Source: Cacajao melanocephalus
Taxonomy: Eukaryota > Chordata > Mammalia > Primates > Pitheciidae
Reading direction: 5' to 3'
DNA: 64,000 bases
NCBI GenBank assembly: GCA_963573385.1
Contig: CAUYLG010047082.1
Location: 62,001 to 126,000, forward strand
Below, in pieces: positions 12,450 to 26,536 of the stretch (its first letter is position 1; each line of letters starts with the position of its first letter). The notes beneath the pieces were generated by a model, which worked only from the letters and a program-made list of their open reading frames with translations, did no database searches and was not told the origin of the DNA. The position numbers were made by a program, and so were the translations under genes.

Positions 12450-14265
12450 TTCTAAGGAAGTCCAGCTAGTCATTCTTTAACAAATAATATATATATATTT
12501 TTTATCATACTATGCTGCTTCAGAAGGCCTTCTAAGATGGCAGGTAATAAGCTCTAAGAAGCTCACGGAGGTTGAGCTGGAATCTGGTGACAGTATTTGA
12601 GCGGCAGAGAAAGAGTGCTATAGGAAAATGCCAAATTCAATTTCGGATGATGTATATAGTATATCTACGGTGCGGCAACAGTAGTAAATGGCTGGGGTTC
12701 CTGCAATTAAAATGGTGGAATATTCTCTTGAAGCCGTGATGTTAAGAAGCTTTTGAGATAAGAAGATGACAGGTCAAGGATGAAGAGAACACAAAAATTA
12801 ACTTTCTCAATTAGAAAAACATATTCAAGTTTTAAAAGAGAAGGTTAACTAGCCATACCAATAAAAGTGAATTTGCACTTTGGTCAAGCCAAATACAAAC
12901 AGTAAAGACATACCCCATGCAACCATATAAATTATAGAAATAACTGAAGATAACATCTTTCTGGAGAGCAGGACATATTTTTCTAATTTTTAAAGGAAAA
13001 ATAATTAAAAACACTGCTATTTTTAATAGGGGTTATAAAGAAATAAAAATCCTTGACCTAAGGCTCTACTGGACCCATGACATGTTATAATGTGCTGTTG
13101 CAATTTATATTCTCATAAATGTTAAAGATCAATTTCACTATGTCAAGAGAAGTACTTTAGTCTGGTATGAAACAGTAAAAATTCCCTTACTAGGGTATTT
13201 AATGAAGGTTCCCCCCCACCAAATTATAGAATCAATTTGGTGTACATTCATTTGGAAATATGAACCAAAATTCATTAGGTCATGCCCTGGAAAGGTTCTC
13301 TCCAGAGGAAAAGAAAAGGCATGGAGGTAGGAAATTGGAGTAACTTAATACTACAAAGAAGTCAGTTACTTTGAAGCGAGATCAACCAATAGATGTCTAA
13401 TATGGAAAGTATAGCTACCATTAATATTCCTCTTTATGGACATTTAATTCATGAGGTAGATAAGGATCAAAACAGAAACTGGGGAATTCATCAGATAAAA
13501 TGTCTTGAAAATAACAATAATCTCAACTTTTAAAAGGTTTTACTGCCCCCTAAAATGTTTATTAGTTTTTAAAGTCTTCATATTATTCAGTGTTTTATTC
13601 CCAAAGGAAATATCTAGGTTAGAAGACTTAATTTCTTAAGCTAGAAGTAGAATTGATGTAATTCTAATGAAGTGGTAAAAAAACCCCACTAGGATTTATT
13701 GTCTATGTCATATAACTATGCGAATTAATTTTCACTGTAAGATCCTTTTCTTCTGATATTAAATAGTCTTTATAAACTACTAATCAGCATGCATTTATGG
13801 CAGCACATGGAAAACTGTAGGGAAAAGAATGTGTCAGTTACACCCACAGAATGCTCATTTATATCCTCATTTTATTCTCTAGACAAAAGGGAATAACTCA
13901 TGAGGAACTGTCCAATGTCCATTTTACAGTGTTTGCTGTATTTCACACATGCCTCTGCATATAGCATCTCGGGAGTACTTAACAAATCTTAATTGTATAG
14001 ATGATTGAATCATTAATCAACATTTGCAAAGTAAAGAATTCAGCAGTATTCTGCCAATTGCTTAGGGATTCTACTAAATATTGTCAAGAACTTCAACCAT
14101 AAGATTGTTAGGGACTGATCGCAGGACTCAGGTTCTCAAGACTAGTAAAGCAGATGATAAAATAACACTTCCTGCATACTCATATCCCTTCTTTCTTCCC
14201 TATTTCTTTTCTGGAACAGAAAATTGCTAAATCCTCTATCCAGGAATTACTTCATTTACCGGTTT
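12450..14265. other. No clear feature
   Basis: Unique-looking intronic sequence. A weak L2-like 3' end may be present near 13925-14025 ('cctctgcatatagcatctcg', then 'atgattgaatcat'), too diverged to call. Confidence 0.4.
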
Positions 14266-14269
14266 TAAT

Positions 14270-14345
14270 ACCACCACGAAGCAATTATTATTATTAACCA
14301 CATTTTAAAGATGAGGATAATGCAAAAACAGTGCCACTCACTTTC
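14270..14345 (-). repeat. Short MIR fragment, tentative
   Basis: 'attattattaaccacatttt' followed by 'aaagatgaggataatgc' resembles the reverse complement of the MIR core-to-tail region. Confidence 0.4.
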
Positions 14346-17305
14346 TTACTTCCTGAAATCTCTCATTTTTAAAACACCACAAGTAGATATAGTGGAAACA
14401 TTTCCCAAGTGTCCAAGTATTAATAGAAGACTTTGAAGGTGGGTGAAGAAGAAAGCAGAGGCTCTGCAAGAAATATCCAGGCCAGATGTAAACAACTTCG
14501 CGTTCTAGCCAAAATACACTTTACAATGCCAGGAATGAGGTGCTGAGAAAGAAAAATCATTCATATGAGGAACCTACAACGGATCCAGATGGGCAACTTG
14601 CCCCATTTAACATGCCATCCTAGGAGTCAACGTTGTTATGTCACATATCTAGAGCATTAAAGATTTAATCACCATGCCAGCATAGACATCAACTGGAGAC
14701 TCAGACGGAAGCGTCTTTCTTATTATCAACTCCTACCCATCATAGCTGTTGGGCCCTCCACTCTTCACATTACCTCTGGTCTCTCAGGGCCAGGAAGGGT
14801 AAGGAAGAAGAAAAATGTCCAGATAGTATTTGTGAACTGGTCTAGGAAGTAAACCTGAATTGTCACGAAATCGCTGGAGTGAGCTGATTATATTTTAAGT
14901 GTTTAGATTCAGGGTTTCTGTTTGTTGGTTGGCTTTTTTTGCCATCAGTGAAAATATAGTCTCAGATCGAAAGCAAACAGACAATAACAAAACTCACAAA
15001 CAAATTTCATCCCTTGTGTACTGAAGAATTCCATTTTTTGTACATGACACTATAAAACTTGCATCTGTTAAAAATATATATTTCTTATATCTTACTCCAC
15101 TCCCTGGTATTATTTTAGAAAAGTATATTTTGGAACACACGTTTATGGCCCAATAGTCTTATAAAGAAAGATGTATAAGAGAAATTTGGGAATCAATAAT
15201 GTAATGGAATAACAACTTAATATACCCTATAAAATGTCTGAAGCAAATCTGATTAAAAGAACCACTTACAATTACCAACATTTTTATGTATTCTGTGAGA
15301 ATTATAAAATTGCTAAATTTAAAATTTCTTCTTTAGAAACATAAAAAGTAAAAACTCTAGTGGCACTTAGAAGTAAAACTCTTTAACTACAATTATTAAT
15401 AGTTGTGAATTGTCAATTTGAATTAAAAATTAATATAAAAACCACTGTTACATACAAAAGATAATATTTCAGTATTTTCAAGAATAGCTTATGAGCTTTT
15501 TTTTTTTTTTTTTTTCCTAGAGAGACATTCTTGTTCATGTAACATAAAGTAACATAAAAATAGAGGAAAATGGTAGCTGGGTTTTCCTGGGCTCTTGCCA
15601 GGCTCTGATGCTTTAAGTTACTCAAAGCAGCACTAAATTTTAATTCTAGTTGATATGTTATACAGTAGGAATTGAAGTAGAACTGAAATAATCTAGGACA
15701 TAAAAATGTATAGAAGATCTTAAAGCAAAACCAGAGTGATACATACGTAAAAACAATGGAGCAGAAAAGATCTTTGCAATGAAACTTCTTCAATAAATTG
15801 TGTATAACCAATAAGCCTTCTTAGAAGAAAACTTTCTGTCCAGACACCAAAAATGGCTTCATGACCTGTATGTCTCTCCACTTGAATTCTAAAGGAAAAC
15901 ACTTTCCTTTAGCGATAAGAAGAAAAAAATTATGCTGACAACATAATTTTTAAGAAGGTCCCTCTGAGTCAGAAATTCCTTGATTCCCATGAGAGTTTAA
16001 GACTATTCTTTCACGGCCTCAAACTGTTCAGGGGCTGCTAAGGGCAGAGTTAAACCCATATCTAGAAAGATTGCATAATGATGTGTAGTAGAAAAAATTA
16101 AAAGAGAGGATATGTGTATTGGCAATGTCAACTGTTATATTCACATGTAGTAAATTACCACTTATGTTCAAGGTGTAATGTTTGGATGAGGAGAAGGAAT
16201 TAAGATGGGTGAAGCGGCAGGACAGAACTCGCTTGTAGTGTGGGGTCCAAGAATCAGCATTCTACACTTCTCCTGGGATTTGTTGGTAGTGTAAAATCAC
16301 AAGTACTGCCCCAACCTACTAAATCACAGCATGCATTTTAACAACATCCCCAGGTGTTCATCTTGTATATTAATACTGAAAAGCACAGGGTTGAAAGACG
16401 CCCACCTTCAACCTCATCTGCCAACCCACTTTGCTCTGAAGACCCTACGGTCTATTACAACATGGTTGAAATAAGAGCACTGTGATTGTAAATTGGCAGT
16501 AAAATATAACTTATAATTGGAAAATTCAGTGACTTTTGGTGGTTTTGATAAGTTTGGAAGTGTTAAGGAAGAAAATATATGGCCCAGAGTGCCTTGGAAA
16601 TACATGTATATCCCCAAGATATACACACAGGTACACACATACAATCTGATTTGTGGAAATAATCTGATTCTGTTTTTTTCCCATTTAAGAATTTAAATTT
16701 TATGTGACTTCCAGGAAAATGTATAAAGAAGTTAGCATTTCTAAATTTTATGTTTTCAATACATTGAATTACATAATATTGTCTGATTTGAATATAATAA
16801 TTAAAAGATATGACTCTTTGTCATATATTCACTCTGCTCTCTAGAAATTAGGGAAGGAATTAGAACCAGTTGGTATGGTGGAGTTGTGCTATTTTTACTA
16901 CCAACAGTGATAATTTCTACCCTTAGGCCTAGAAAAAAGGAAAGTGCACACATCTCAGCTGCACCTGTGACTCACACTAGAGACCACATCATGATGATAT
17001 TTCTAAAAATGTAATATCCCTTTGAGAATACAAAGTTGGAGTTCTCTCTCCAATGACCCTGTCTACTTTATAAAATTTATTATAAAAGTATAATTTAATA
17101 ATATTGGAAAGATCTAACTACTGAGCATTTATTTGCACATTTAACAAACTGTTACTCTGTAAATTCTTTTATCTATCAATAAAGTCAAGAATCATAGTGT
17201 CTAAGCAGTCAGTCAGGTGTAAAATATGAGGAAGCCCATGTGACATAGTGAAACACTATCATACTACATTAAGCCTAAACCCCTGCTATACCAACTGTAA
17301 ATACA
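14346..17305. other. No recognisable gene; poly-T run at 15499-15517
   Basis: AT-rich intron. Frames at 15413-15811, 15720-15902 and 16414-16644 on the minus strand have no family signature or splice support. The T-homopolymer near 15500 is not attached to an identifiable Alu. Confidence 0.45.
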
Positions 17306-17309
17306 GAGA

Positions 17310-17466
17310 AAAGTATTGACTTTGAGTCTCAGTATGCCCATCTTTAAGATGAGAAGATTTACTAATGTTTACTTCACAGATGTACACTTAGAAGTAAGAG
17401 AATGACAGACACAAATACAAAGTATAGTGCCGGCAGACAGAAGATGTTTGAATAAAGGCTACGTTT
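17310..17466 (+). repeat. MIR fragment
   Basis: 'gactttgagtctcagtatgc', 'ccatctttaagatgagaaga', 'ttacttcacagatg' and the closing 'agatgtttgaataaagg' follow MIR order on the plus strand. Confidence 0.6.
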
Positions 17467-17489
17467 ATCCCTCACCTTGTAAGAAGATT

Positions 17490-17542
17490 AAACACACCAC
17501 AACACACCACAACACACCACCACACACACACACACACACACC
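17490..17542 (+). repeat. Compound microsatellite (CACAACACAC-type then CA)
   Basis: About three repeats of a 10-base unit (acaccacaac) run into an uninterrupted CA tract. Confidence 0.95.
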
Positions 17543-18484
17543 CCTTCCAACAGAGCCTATGAATGCTGTAAACCTATAAAGTTTGTTTTTAGTGCCTCTA
17601 TATTTCCTCTCAAATATCAAGTATCTTCATGTTCTCTCCAGCTCCCAGTTCTTCAGAAAAGCTGAATAAATCCATTCATAGGAAATGTTTCTAATAGAAT
17701 AACTAATTCAATAGTTTCTTCTCATAACGCTTCAGACATAACTATACTGTATTCTAGCATTTTAAATTCCTTTGATATTTCTTTGATGATAGCCAATCTT
17801 CTTTTTTATGCTCTCATCTGGAAGCATCTAGTATTTTTTCATTTTGTTTGAAGTACTAAAAATATCACCATGTATTGTCAACATTCATTATGTGAGGTCA
17901 CTCGACATGTGTGATCAGTTTCTCTGTGAATACACTTGGTAATTAGCCAGAACAAGAATCCCACCTTCCCAAGAAAGGCAGAAGCTAGAAATTCACTCAT
18001 TTTCCAACTTTCCTTTAGCACAGGACTCAGGTTCTACCCATCAGATGCAATCTCAAGAGAACGGAATTCAGAGGTAAGCATAATAGGAATCATGCAGGTC
18101 CAGGAGCATCATCTTCTAATAAACGTCATGCACACTCTGCTGAGTTCCTTGTGGGTGATGGCGGCACAGCCCCTGAGCCCAAGGGAATTCTGGGTGGTTG
18201 GGAGTTATTCCTAGCTGTGTATAGGAGAGCTTCCAACACCACTGGTAAGAGTCTATAGGTTACAGAACACTCTTTTAAAAATCTTGTTGCTGCACAAACT
18301 AGCAAGCGTGATTCTTTAGTATACACTAAAAGGTGATCTCTATATGAAAACAGTCTAGAAATGAACCTATTTTCATTGACTTTGCCTTCATTATGATGAA
18401 TGAAGATCTTTATCCTATTTTGGAAATTTTCTCTATCTCTTGATAATTCTTTATCTGCTCTATGCTCTTCTTCAGAAATTTCTG

Positions 18485-18740
18485 TCCTTATTAACATTTA
18501 CATATACACAAGTAAAATTGCATATAGCATACATGCTATATAAAACTACATGCACAAATATATAGTATATAATTACATATGCATATTTATACATACATAA
18601 ATATAACTATCATAATATATATGCTCTCTATATAAACAACATATAATTATATGCACATAAATGATTATGAGTATATATAGTATGTAGAACTATACAAACA
18701 TATATATAACAAGTGTAATTACTTATAATTATGCATGTGA
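18485..18740. repeat. TA-rich low-complexity block
   Basis: Around 250 bases of TATA, ATATGCACAT and ATAATTATATG variants suggest a decayed AT microsatellite. Confidence 0.8.
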
Positions 18741-18959
18741 GTTCTCAATCTATCCTCCAATCTTTTATTCAGTCACCACTTTCACGTTTTTAGGATTTTC
18801 CATTAATTTCTGGGAAAATATTGATAGCTTCTATCTAAATTGTTAGTCTATTAATTGTATACTACACCTCCACTGCTGTTATACATTCAGAGACCCTATT
18901 AATCTCTTAGTAATCTTTTCCCGACATTAAATATTCCTTTCTATTTACCTATTTCTTTG

Positions 18960-19290
18960 CACAGATATATTCTGTATCAGCTAAGTTAGGTTATACTTTG
19001 GTAATAAACGCCATCTAAATCTCACTGAATGAAGACAACAAAGTTTACTTCTCACTCATTCAACCTATCCAATGCACGTGAGAAGCAACGTTTGTCTCTC
19101 TTTGGTCACTTCAGGATCTAAGTTTCTCTAATTTCTAGTCAGAGAAAGGGAAAAGCATTCCGTCTTAGAGCTTTGGCTCAAAAGTGACATACGTCACATT
19201 CACACACATCTAATGACAAATAAGAGGCATGCAGGACTTCAACTTCAAGGAAGGCAGGGAAGTGCAATCCTACTGTGTTTCTCTAAAACA
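18960..19290 (+). repeat. Old interspersed repeat, family not assigned
   Basis: The text 'taagttaggttatactttgg', 'gacaacaaagtttacttctc', 'ctcaaaagtgacatacgtca' and 'cttcaaggaaggcagggaag' belongs to a familiar dispersed human repeat type. I cannot name it with certainty; a MER-class DNA transposon or LTR is likely. Confidence 0.5.
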
Positions 19291-21835
19291 AAGGGCCAAG
19301 CAAACTTGATGAATGATGTTAATACTATTTCTGCCACAGAGTATTCTTGTGAAGCATTTTGATAACAGGAATTTAGAGACCTCTAAGAGGCTCTTAATGT
19401 TTTTAATGTAAACCTGCTTCACTGAGACCCTTTATTTTGATATCTCTGACTTGTCATTCTTATCTGAACTGCCAACTTGAAGACCATATTTCAAAACGTT
19501 ATATTAACTTATTCTATAGTGAAAGATCTTTGTCCACTTCTGGTAGCTAGAATAGGTTTACTGGAAATTTCTGAAATTTCAAGCCTCTTGAAGGTCCCAA
19601 TAAGATAAATATTTGCCCCTTGATGGCTGGCCTCAGGACCTCACTTCTTCCAATCTAATCTCATTCAGATGGAATGACCTTTTCTTCTTTTTGCTACATT
19701 TGTAATGAGCAGCTCCCCTCAGCCCCCTCAACCCCCGCACATTTTACAGATTCTTTTGGTCATTACACTGGGAATTTGCAAAGAAAAGGGAAGTTAAATC
19801 AGTATGTTCAAACTTTATGTTGAACTATAACTTTTTCCTAAATTGCTGATTTTGGATAGTAGGTAAACCAATTATCCAGCTAACCAAGTGAGGCACAACC
19901 AGGAGACACCCACTCTTCCTCTCACACCCAAATCGTCACCAAACCCTGTCAATTTTGTCTCTTAAATACCTTGCAAAAAGAACAGAGTTCTTGAGAAAAA
20001 TATTAATATCAAACTTAATTTAGAACTCTGTGGCATTCCCAGAGGAAAATTTACATGTAACATTAAATAAGCAATATTTTGATGATTAACCATTTTGACA
20101 AAACTATATTCAAGGGGAAACCAATAACTTTTCCTATTCCTTAGGCAAACAGAGCCCTGAATGTTCTCAACTAATACGAAAAGAGACTGGTGTTCAGCTT
20201 GACAGCAAGCACTCCAGAAACACTTGAATTTGACAGAGCTGAAAAACAGAAAAGCTAAGTGAAAACATGCATGAAGACTGCCATCCAGTTGAGCTGGAGA
20301 AAGTCAGGCTGCTGTGGTCATTCTTGCAGTCAACATAGGAAGGCACTGACTGACTGCAACTTAATGAGGTATGCAGACTCATAAGAGAAAGCTGGAGAGG
20401 AGGCTCTGAAAATAAATCCTAGACCTTTCCTCATTGCCAATATATAACAAAAACTTTCCGCTGGTTTCTAGCACTAAGGCAACTAAGAAAAAAGAAATCA
20501 CAAGTGATGTCTTTAACAAGGCCTTTTTTTGGTAATATACTTATAATGGGTTTCTACTGGTAGACCTCGAATTTCAGATATGGATTTAATATATAGCAAA
20601 ATGCCTTGTTGATAAAAGTATCTGTTATTATCAAGATGAATTTGCCTGTGTGTATTCCCATTCTGTGTGAATTTCCCATTCTTGCAAATTGCTTATTGTG
20701 ACTGAAAGCATAGTACTTTATTCATGAGGAACAAAAAGTTTTTATCTCTGTCACAGTACCTAACCTTGTCACACAAATCGAGGTGTCTTTTAAAAATTAT
20801 CTTTGCATTGAAGGTTCTTGCAGATTGCTTACAGTTTATTTTATAAATATACCAACAGTCAATTGAATCCTGATATCTCTTTGTAGGTGTCAGCTTTCTT
20901 GGGCTCATCACAAAACAAGTACTTTAAGGATGGTAACATGAATGTTGAATGAGGGCATTCAACTAAAATCTCTCTGTATTATTTCTTACAACTACAGGTG
21001 AACCTATAATCATCATAAAAGTTAAAAAAACAGTACTTTTACTTTTTTCAAAAGTCCTCATTTTAAAAACATCCAAATGTGAACCAACTTCTCTGTTATT
21101 ATTCTTTCCTTGTAAGAGTAATCTACATAATTACAAATCTATTCATGGAAGCCAAGCAGAGAGATCACAGTATAGAAGTCATTTAGTGAAGCATTTAGGT
21201 GGGGATTTAATGAAGTGATATTCAAGTAAGAATATGGGAGAAGTTATACGTAGCTATACATATAACTACCATGACAAATAATGCTTTTTAAACAACTATA
21301 CAAATTATTTGATTAAAAACAGTTTCTTAAAAACATCCTCCTGTAACCTAAAGAACTACTTATGGATGAACTGATTTTCTTTACATTCACGAAAAAAACC
21401 TCATAATCTGGCCTTTTATTTCAGTTTTTTTGCTCCCATTGTAATTTGCCTTTCTAATAGTCTTCTGAAAACAGAAGCACTAAAAGTCAAAAAAATGTAT
21501 TGTTTCTCGACAAAGCAATAGTGCTGATTATAGGGCTATTTTGAGAATTTCATAGGCTTTAAGTATACTTGTATTTGAGACTCCTCTCCACTGTTAAACA
21601 TTAAAATGGATCCACATGCCACATTCAATATAATTAACATAAAAACACAAATACTGAGATGCAGTTGACTGACATAATGTTTTGCTTTGGAGACATTTAA
21701 TTAGACACGTAGTATACTCAATTTTGCAGTTTTCTTTTTGTATTGTATGACTAGGAATTTTAGGAGGGAAGAGAAAGGAGGTCACAGTAATTTTCAGCAA
21801 GTCCTAAAAGCTCATATGCCCTACACATGGTGCAC
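19291..21835. other. No recognisable gene or repeat
   Basis: Unique-looking AT-rich intron. The minus-strand frames at 20194-20382, 20693-20911 and 21594-21800 show no domain features. Confidence 0.45.
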
Positions 21836-21841
21836 ATAGAC

Positions 21842-22072
21842 TAGGGGAGTCCAATCTTTTGGCTTCCCTGGGTCATGTTGGAAGAAGAATTGTCTTGGGG
21901 CCACACATAAAATACACTAACACTAATGATTGTTGATGAGCTTAAAAAAATAGAAAGAAAAAGCAAAAAACTTATAATAACGCTTTAAGAAAGTTTACGA
22001 ATTTGCGTTGGAATGCATTCAAAGCCACCCTGGGTCACAGGTGGGCCATGGGCTATGGGCTGGATAAGCTTG
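21842..22072 (+). mobile_element. hAT-like non-autonomous DNA transposon fossil, copy 1
   Basis: It opens TAGGGGAGTCCAATCTTTTG and closes GGGCTGGATAAGCTTG, degenerate terminal inverted repeats around a non-coding interior ('cacacataaaatacactaac', 'aagaaagtttacgaatttg'). A second copy in the same orientation lies at 42785-43007. Flanks (catagac / aatagcc) may be a decayed 8-bp target duplication. It ends about 157 bases from the splice donor of the exon at 22229. Confidence 0.7.
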
Positions 22073-22228
22073 AATAGCCTATAATGAATACAATATTTCT
22101 AATTTTTTATATAGTTAAGCAGCATGATTCACATTCAGAATGTAGAATAAGGCAGTATGACACGGAAATTCGTACAATGACTTAGCTTCTCAAAGCCAAG
22201 GCTTTGAGGCACAGTAGCAAAAACTAAC

Positions 22229-22343
22229 CTGAGCATGTGGGCAGCATTGAAGACAACATCAAACTCCGTGCTGTCTAGTTCAGCTGCTTTTTTTGCCATC
22301 TCAGCTGCTTCTATCAGACGAGCTTCTTCCAGAAGAAACTGAC
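22229..22343 (-). CDS. TMTC2: Internal coding exon of a TMTC-family TPR protein (probably TMTC2), second of three seen
   Basis: This 115-base minus-strand exon has acceptor CTTGCAG|GT and donor CAG|GTTAGT. Its first two bases complete the glycine begun in the exon at 41366. It then encodes QFLLEEARLI, EAAEMAKKAA, ELDSTEFDVV and FNAAHML, ending on two bases (AG) of an arginine codon finished by the exon at 11482. With the preceding GNCYMHY it makes a nearly canonical 34-residue TPR: Gly at position 8, Leu at 11, Ala at 20 and Ala at 27, with Ser in place of Pro at 32. The second TPR starts at TEFDVVFNAA. Stop codons lie in the flanking intron. An intron of about 19.0 kb precedes it in the transcript and one of about 10.7 kb follows. 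Phase agreement on both sides argues strongly against a pseudogene. Confidence 0.85.
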
Positions 22344-22654
22344 CTGCAAGATACAAAAACCAGTGAGCTTCAACTCAGAAAATCCCACAAAACAATAACG
22401 CTGTTACTAAAGAAAAATAAGTAAAGTGATAAAGGTAACTTGAAGCTAAGATAATATCTATTATTTAAGGATTATTTATATGCCTTTCACTTAATTGTGG
22501 GACGTTTCAAGGTTTCTATTTGCTAACTTAAACATTTTTTCTTGAAAAGAAATCTATAGACTATTCGGCAAGATATAAGATGAATAAATTTAAAACTATA
22601 CTATAAATATGAGTTAAGTTGATTTCAACTGTTAGTACTTTATGTATGTACGTA

Positions 22655-22977
<323 letters not shown>

Positions 22978-23576
22978 GTACTTTAAAACAGCTCCTATCT
23001 CTGATGCATATGTACAAACAGGTATATTTATCTTGACAAATATTCATTTCTTATATTTAAGTAATATTAAATTACTGATAAACATAAGAAGGTAGGTTAA
23101 GCATTAATTTACTCAGATTTAATAATACTTCTGGAATAAATATTAACAAGTTCATATTTGTGAGATTACTTTCAAATCAGTTTTGCAAGGTTAGAATTAC
23201 CGAAGACAGAGTCATAGAACTCTTTCAACTGCACCTCAAGAATTATTATACAATGTTATCCCAGAAACATTGCAAAGGTAAAGAAAACAAAAGTTAGGCC
23301 CAATTTAACACCATAAATATACAAACAGAGATAACAGGCCGCTTTTTAAATAGAGATTTATTAACAGTAACAGTACTAATGTTAAGCCTTATCTGATATG
23401 GATATTCAAATAATAACCAAATTTAAGGATGACAAACGTACACTGAAGCCATCCATGTGACTGCCAGGCTTATCAAGTTGTAGGCTAATTATTATCTCTT
23501 TCTGTTTGAGGTTTCATGTTTGTTTGAAGTTAGAGAATTTAAAAGTCCAGTGGAGAGGGAATCTGAAAAGGGTTCA

Positions 23577-23860
23577 AGCGCACGCCTGTAATCCCAGCAC
23601 TTTAGGAGGCCCAGGCAGGCAGATCACTTGAGATCAAGAGTTTGAGATCAGCCTGGCCAACATGGTGAAACTCCATCTCTACTAAAAATACAAAAATTAG
23701 CTGGGCATGGTGGCACATGCTTATAATCCCAGCTACCTAGGAGGCTGAGGTGGGAGGATCCCTTGAACCTGGGAGGCAGAAGTTGCAGTGAGCCGAGATA
23801 GGGTCACTGAACTCCAGCCTGGGCGACAGAGCAAAACTCTGTCTCAAAAAAACCAAAATG
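23577..23860 (+). repeat. Alu, 5'-truncated, plus strand
   Basis: Starts at CGCACGCCTGTAATCCCAGC without the usual first bases, contains both arms and ends 'ctctgtctcaaaaaaacc'. It sits about 600 bases from the opposite-strand Alu at 22655-22977. Confidence 0.95.
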
Positions 23861-23918
23861 AACTGTGGCTCAAAGAAGTTAACACAACTGCCCAAAGTTA
23901 TAGTTAAGAGTTGTAGAT
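23861..23918 (-). repeat. MIR remnant between two Alus
   Basis: 'gaactgtggctcaaagaagt' followed by 'taacacaactgcccaaagtt' is the reverse complement of the MIR core. The flanking Alus split it. Confidence 0.65.
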
Positions 23919-24228
<310 letters not shown>

Positions 24229-26536
24229 AGCCACTGCTTGCATTTCAGTATTTCTAAACATCGATTAGTACACAATGATGAGTAAAGATAAGCCTAAGAT
24301 TATAAAGCCTTTTTGCTTTTTTTCAAAAGCAAGTGACAAAATTTTAAGATTAGGACTTGGAGATCACTTAGCTATTTCTACAAAAAGTTTCACATCACTT
24401 TGTTAGTTTGTCACCTAACATTCTGTGCCTTTATTTCCCAGAACAAATAAACATTAATTCTTGGGTTAGAAAATTAAGGAAACAGAATTATACATTCCTG
24501 TATAAACTAACTCTACAGATACAGATATGAAATAAAATTTAAGTAATAGTGCTTTTTTACATAACAGTAAAATAAGAATCAGATGATCTGTGGCATACTG
24601 AAATATTATTATCTCCTCATATATAGCTTCATAAAGGTTTCCAGGCTAACCCCATCCTTCAGTTAGTTATAGTTATTAGAGACTGCTTTTTAAATTAAAA
24701 TACAATATTAATTACTACTTGTATTCAAAACATAATATTTAACTAAGCAGGAGCATGAATAAATACATTATTTGTGTGGTACTGAAACAAAGGATAATAT
24801 AGGAAATTATTAATTGTTCTTTTCCTTTGCAGGTAGCTATTAACACTGAAATGTAATCTATATTAATAGTTAGAAAAACGTAACAATTAATTGAATAATA
24901 CAGGTTTTTATCCTGAAATTCATTACTCTAGACTATAGAGAGAAAAGAAGATTAGCTCCAGTTAAAAAGAAAGAGAAAAAGAACAGGGTATCTACTTTGC
25001 ACACATGGAAACAGTGAAGGACATTGACGAGTCATCTATAAGGTGAAGGTAATGATATCCATTACAAGGGGTCCATTTACAATCAGTGTCCAGGGCAAAG
25101 TCTCTGAAGCTCTGGCAATGCCAAATGTATCTTTAATGTTCAACAACAAAAAAGGAAATATCCTTAATTTTGTAAAATTAAATTAACAATTTTTATCATA
25201 ATTTAATAAGATTTATTTATGCTTTAAATTAGCTTTGCCATGCAACATGTGCTTTGTAAACAATTTCCAAAAACTATATAGAACACATAATTTTTAGTAG
25301 GGTACATGGTGACAGAAAAAAATTCCCTTATGATCATTTTATAACTGCAAAATTCATTCACCATATTAATATTCAGAAAAACAATATCATAACACATTAG
25401 TTAGGTATTTGCATGATTTCCTCTATTCTGTTCTCGACAGGCCACAAATCTCAACAGTCCTACATTAGTGTTCTGCTATGATAAAGGCACAGAATATTAT
25501 GGAATGTGAATCATTTGGCTGGTATTTTTTAAACTGAATTTGAATATTTCAAACCAAGATGAAAGTAAATTATTATTCTGCTACATTACACAATGACTGC
25601 TTATTTGAAATACAGCCAAGAATTGATGGAAAATAAAGCAATAAACATTTTGAATACATAGAACTTGTGTTTGTACAGGGAACTGTTTGTACAGGGAAAC
25701 AAAGAGTAGTGGGTATCTTCCTAAAGTGACATGTTATTGGGGCGACAATAAGAAACAAAATTTTTCCTTCCCCCTCTGGAAGATTTTACCTCAAATCACC
25801 CCTCTCCCATCAGCTTTATCTATTACCACCTCCCCCAGACTCCAGCCGCTTCAGGCTAGGAATTAGGCTTCCCATAGAGGAACCTACTGCTTCCCATCTT
25901 TGTCTGCAACCTGTGGCCACTAAGATCTCTCAGCCTCTAAGTTTGTCCCATCCCAATCTCCAGTTCTGTCTCGCCTACCTATTGTAAAAAGACAGCTTTC
26001 ATTTTTATCCCCTAAAACATTTCCTTCTTAGTGAAGCCTTCTTAGAACCGTTTCCAACCGTGTTAGGATTGCTTATGATTTAGGTTCACTGTAATAAAAT
26101 TTACCAACTAAACTAGAGCACCTAGAAGAGTAAAAGGAAATATTAGTTATGCTGAATGGGTGGAAACCAGAATTGTCCCAATATGGCCACCCCACTTGTA
26201 GCACATGTGGCAGAATGTGTATCTCAGTCCTCTCCATCACCACTGGGAACTGAACTCTTCGTACAATAAGGCATTGAAACGCTGCTAGCAGAAGTAATAA
26301 ATATACTAAGAAAGCCAGTTGCTTTTCCCTGAAGAATTACTGTTAAGCCTATCTAGACTGAGACAGGCCTTAAGTTTCAGTGAGTAGAAACAGCTAATGA
26401 GGCTCAGGTAGTGCAGGTATACTACAAGGTAGAGCCACGACTAAAGGGAAGAGAAACTTGAGGAAGGCATGTACTTCGGGAAGTCCAACTGCACTGATGG
26501 ATTCTACAGGACCTGAAAGGTTACCTTTTTCATTAG
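24229..26536. other. No recognisable gene; weak L2-like text near 25800-26100
   Basis: AT-rich intron up to about 25750. Then comes a pyrimidine-rich patch ('acatttccttcttagtgaag', 'ccttcttagaacc') that may be a sense L2 remnant, and mixed unique sequence to 26536. Confidence 0.35.

Larger units (their letters stand above)
11483..22228 (-). other. Intron of the TMTC-like gene, about 10.7 kb
   Basis: This is the intron between the second and third exons seen, bounded by GT (22228-22227) and AG (11484-11483) on the minus strand. It has no complete Alu. Recognisable contents are a CA-rich microsatellite, MIR/L2 scraps, a TA-rich block, an old unclassified repeat near 19 kb and a hAT-like fossil near 22 kb. 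Most of the rest is unique-looking AT-rich sequence. Confidence 0.8.

Noticed and set aside
15413..15811. 132-codon minus-strand open frame
   Set aside because: Low-complexity Phe/Leu/Lys composition from AT-rich DNA and a poly-T tract; no domain and no splice context.
17490..17542. Regular spaced repeats suggesting a CRISPR-like array
   Set aside because: Simple CA-type microsatellite with no spacers, in a mammalian genome.
18126..18497. 123-codon minus-strand open frame
   Set aside because: Charged composition looked protein-like at first, but there is no family resemblance, no flanking splice logic joining it to the TPR exons and no start context. It lies within the intron between two phase-matched exons.
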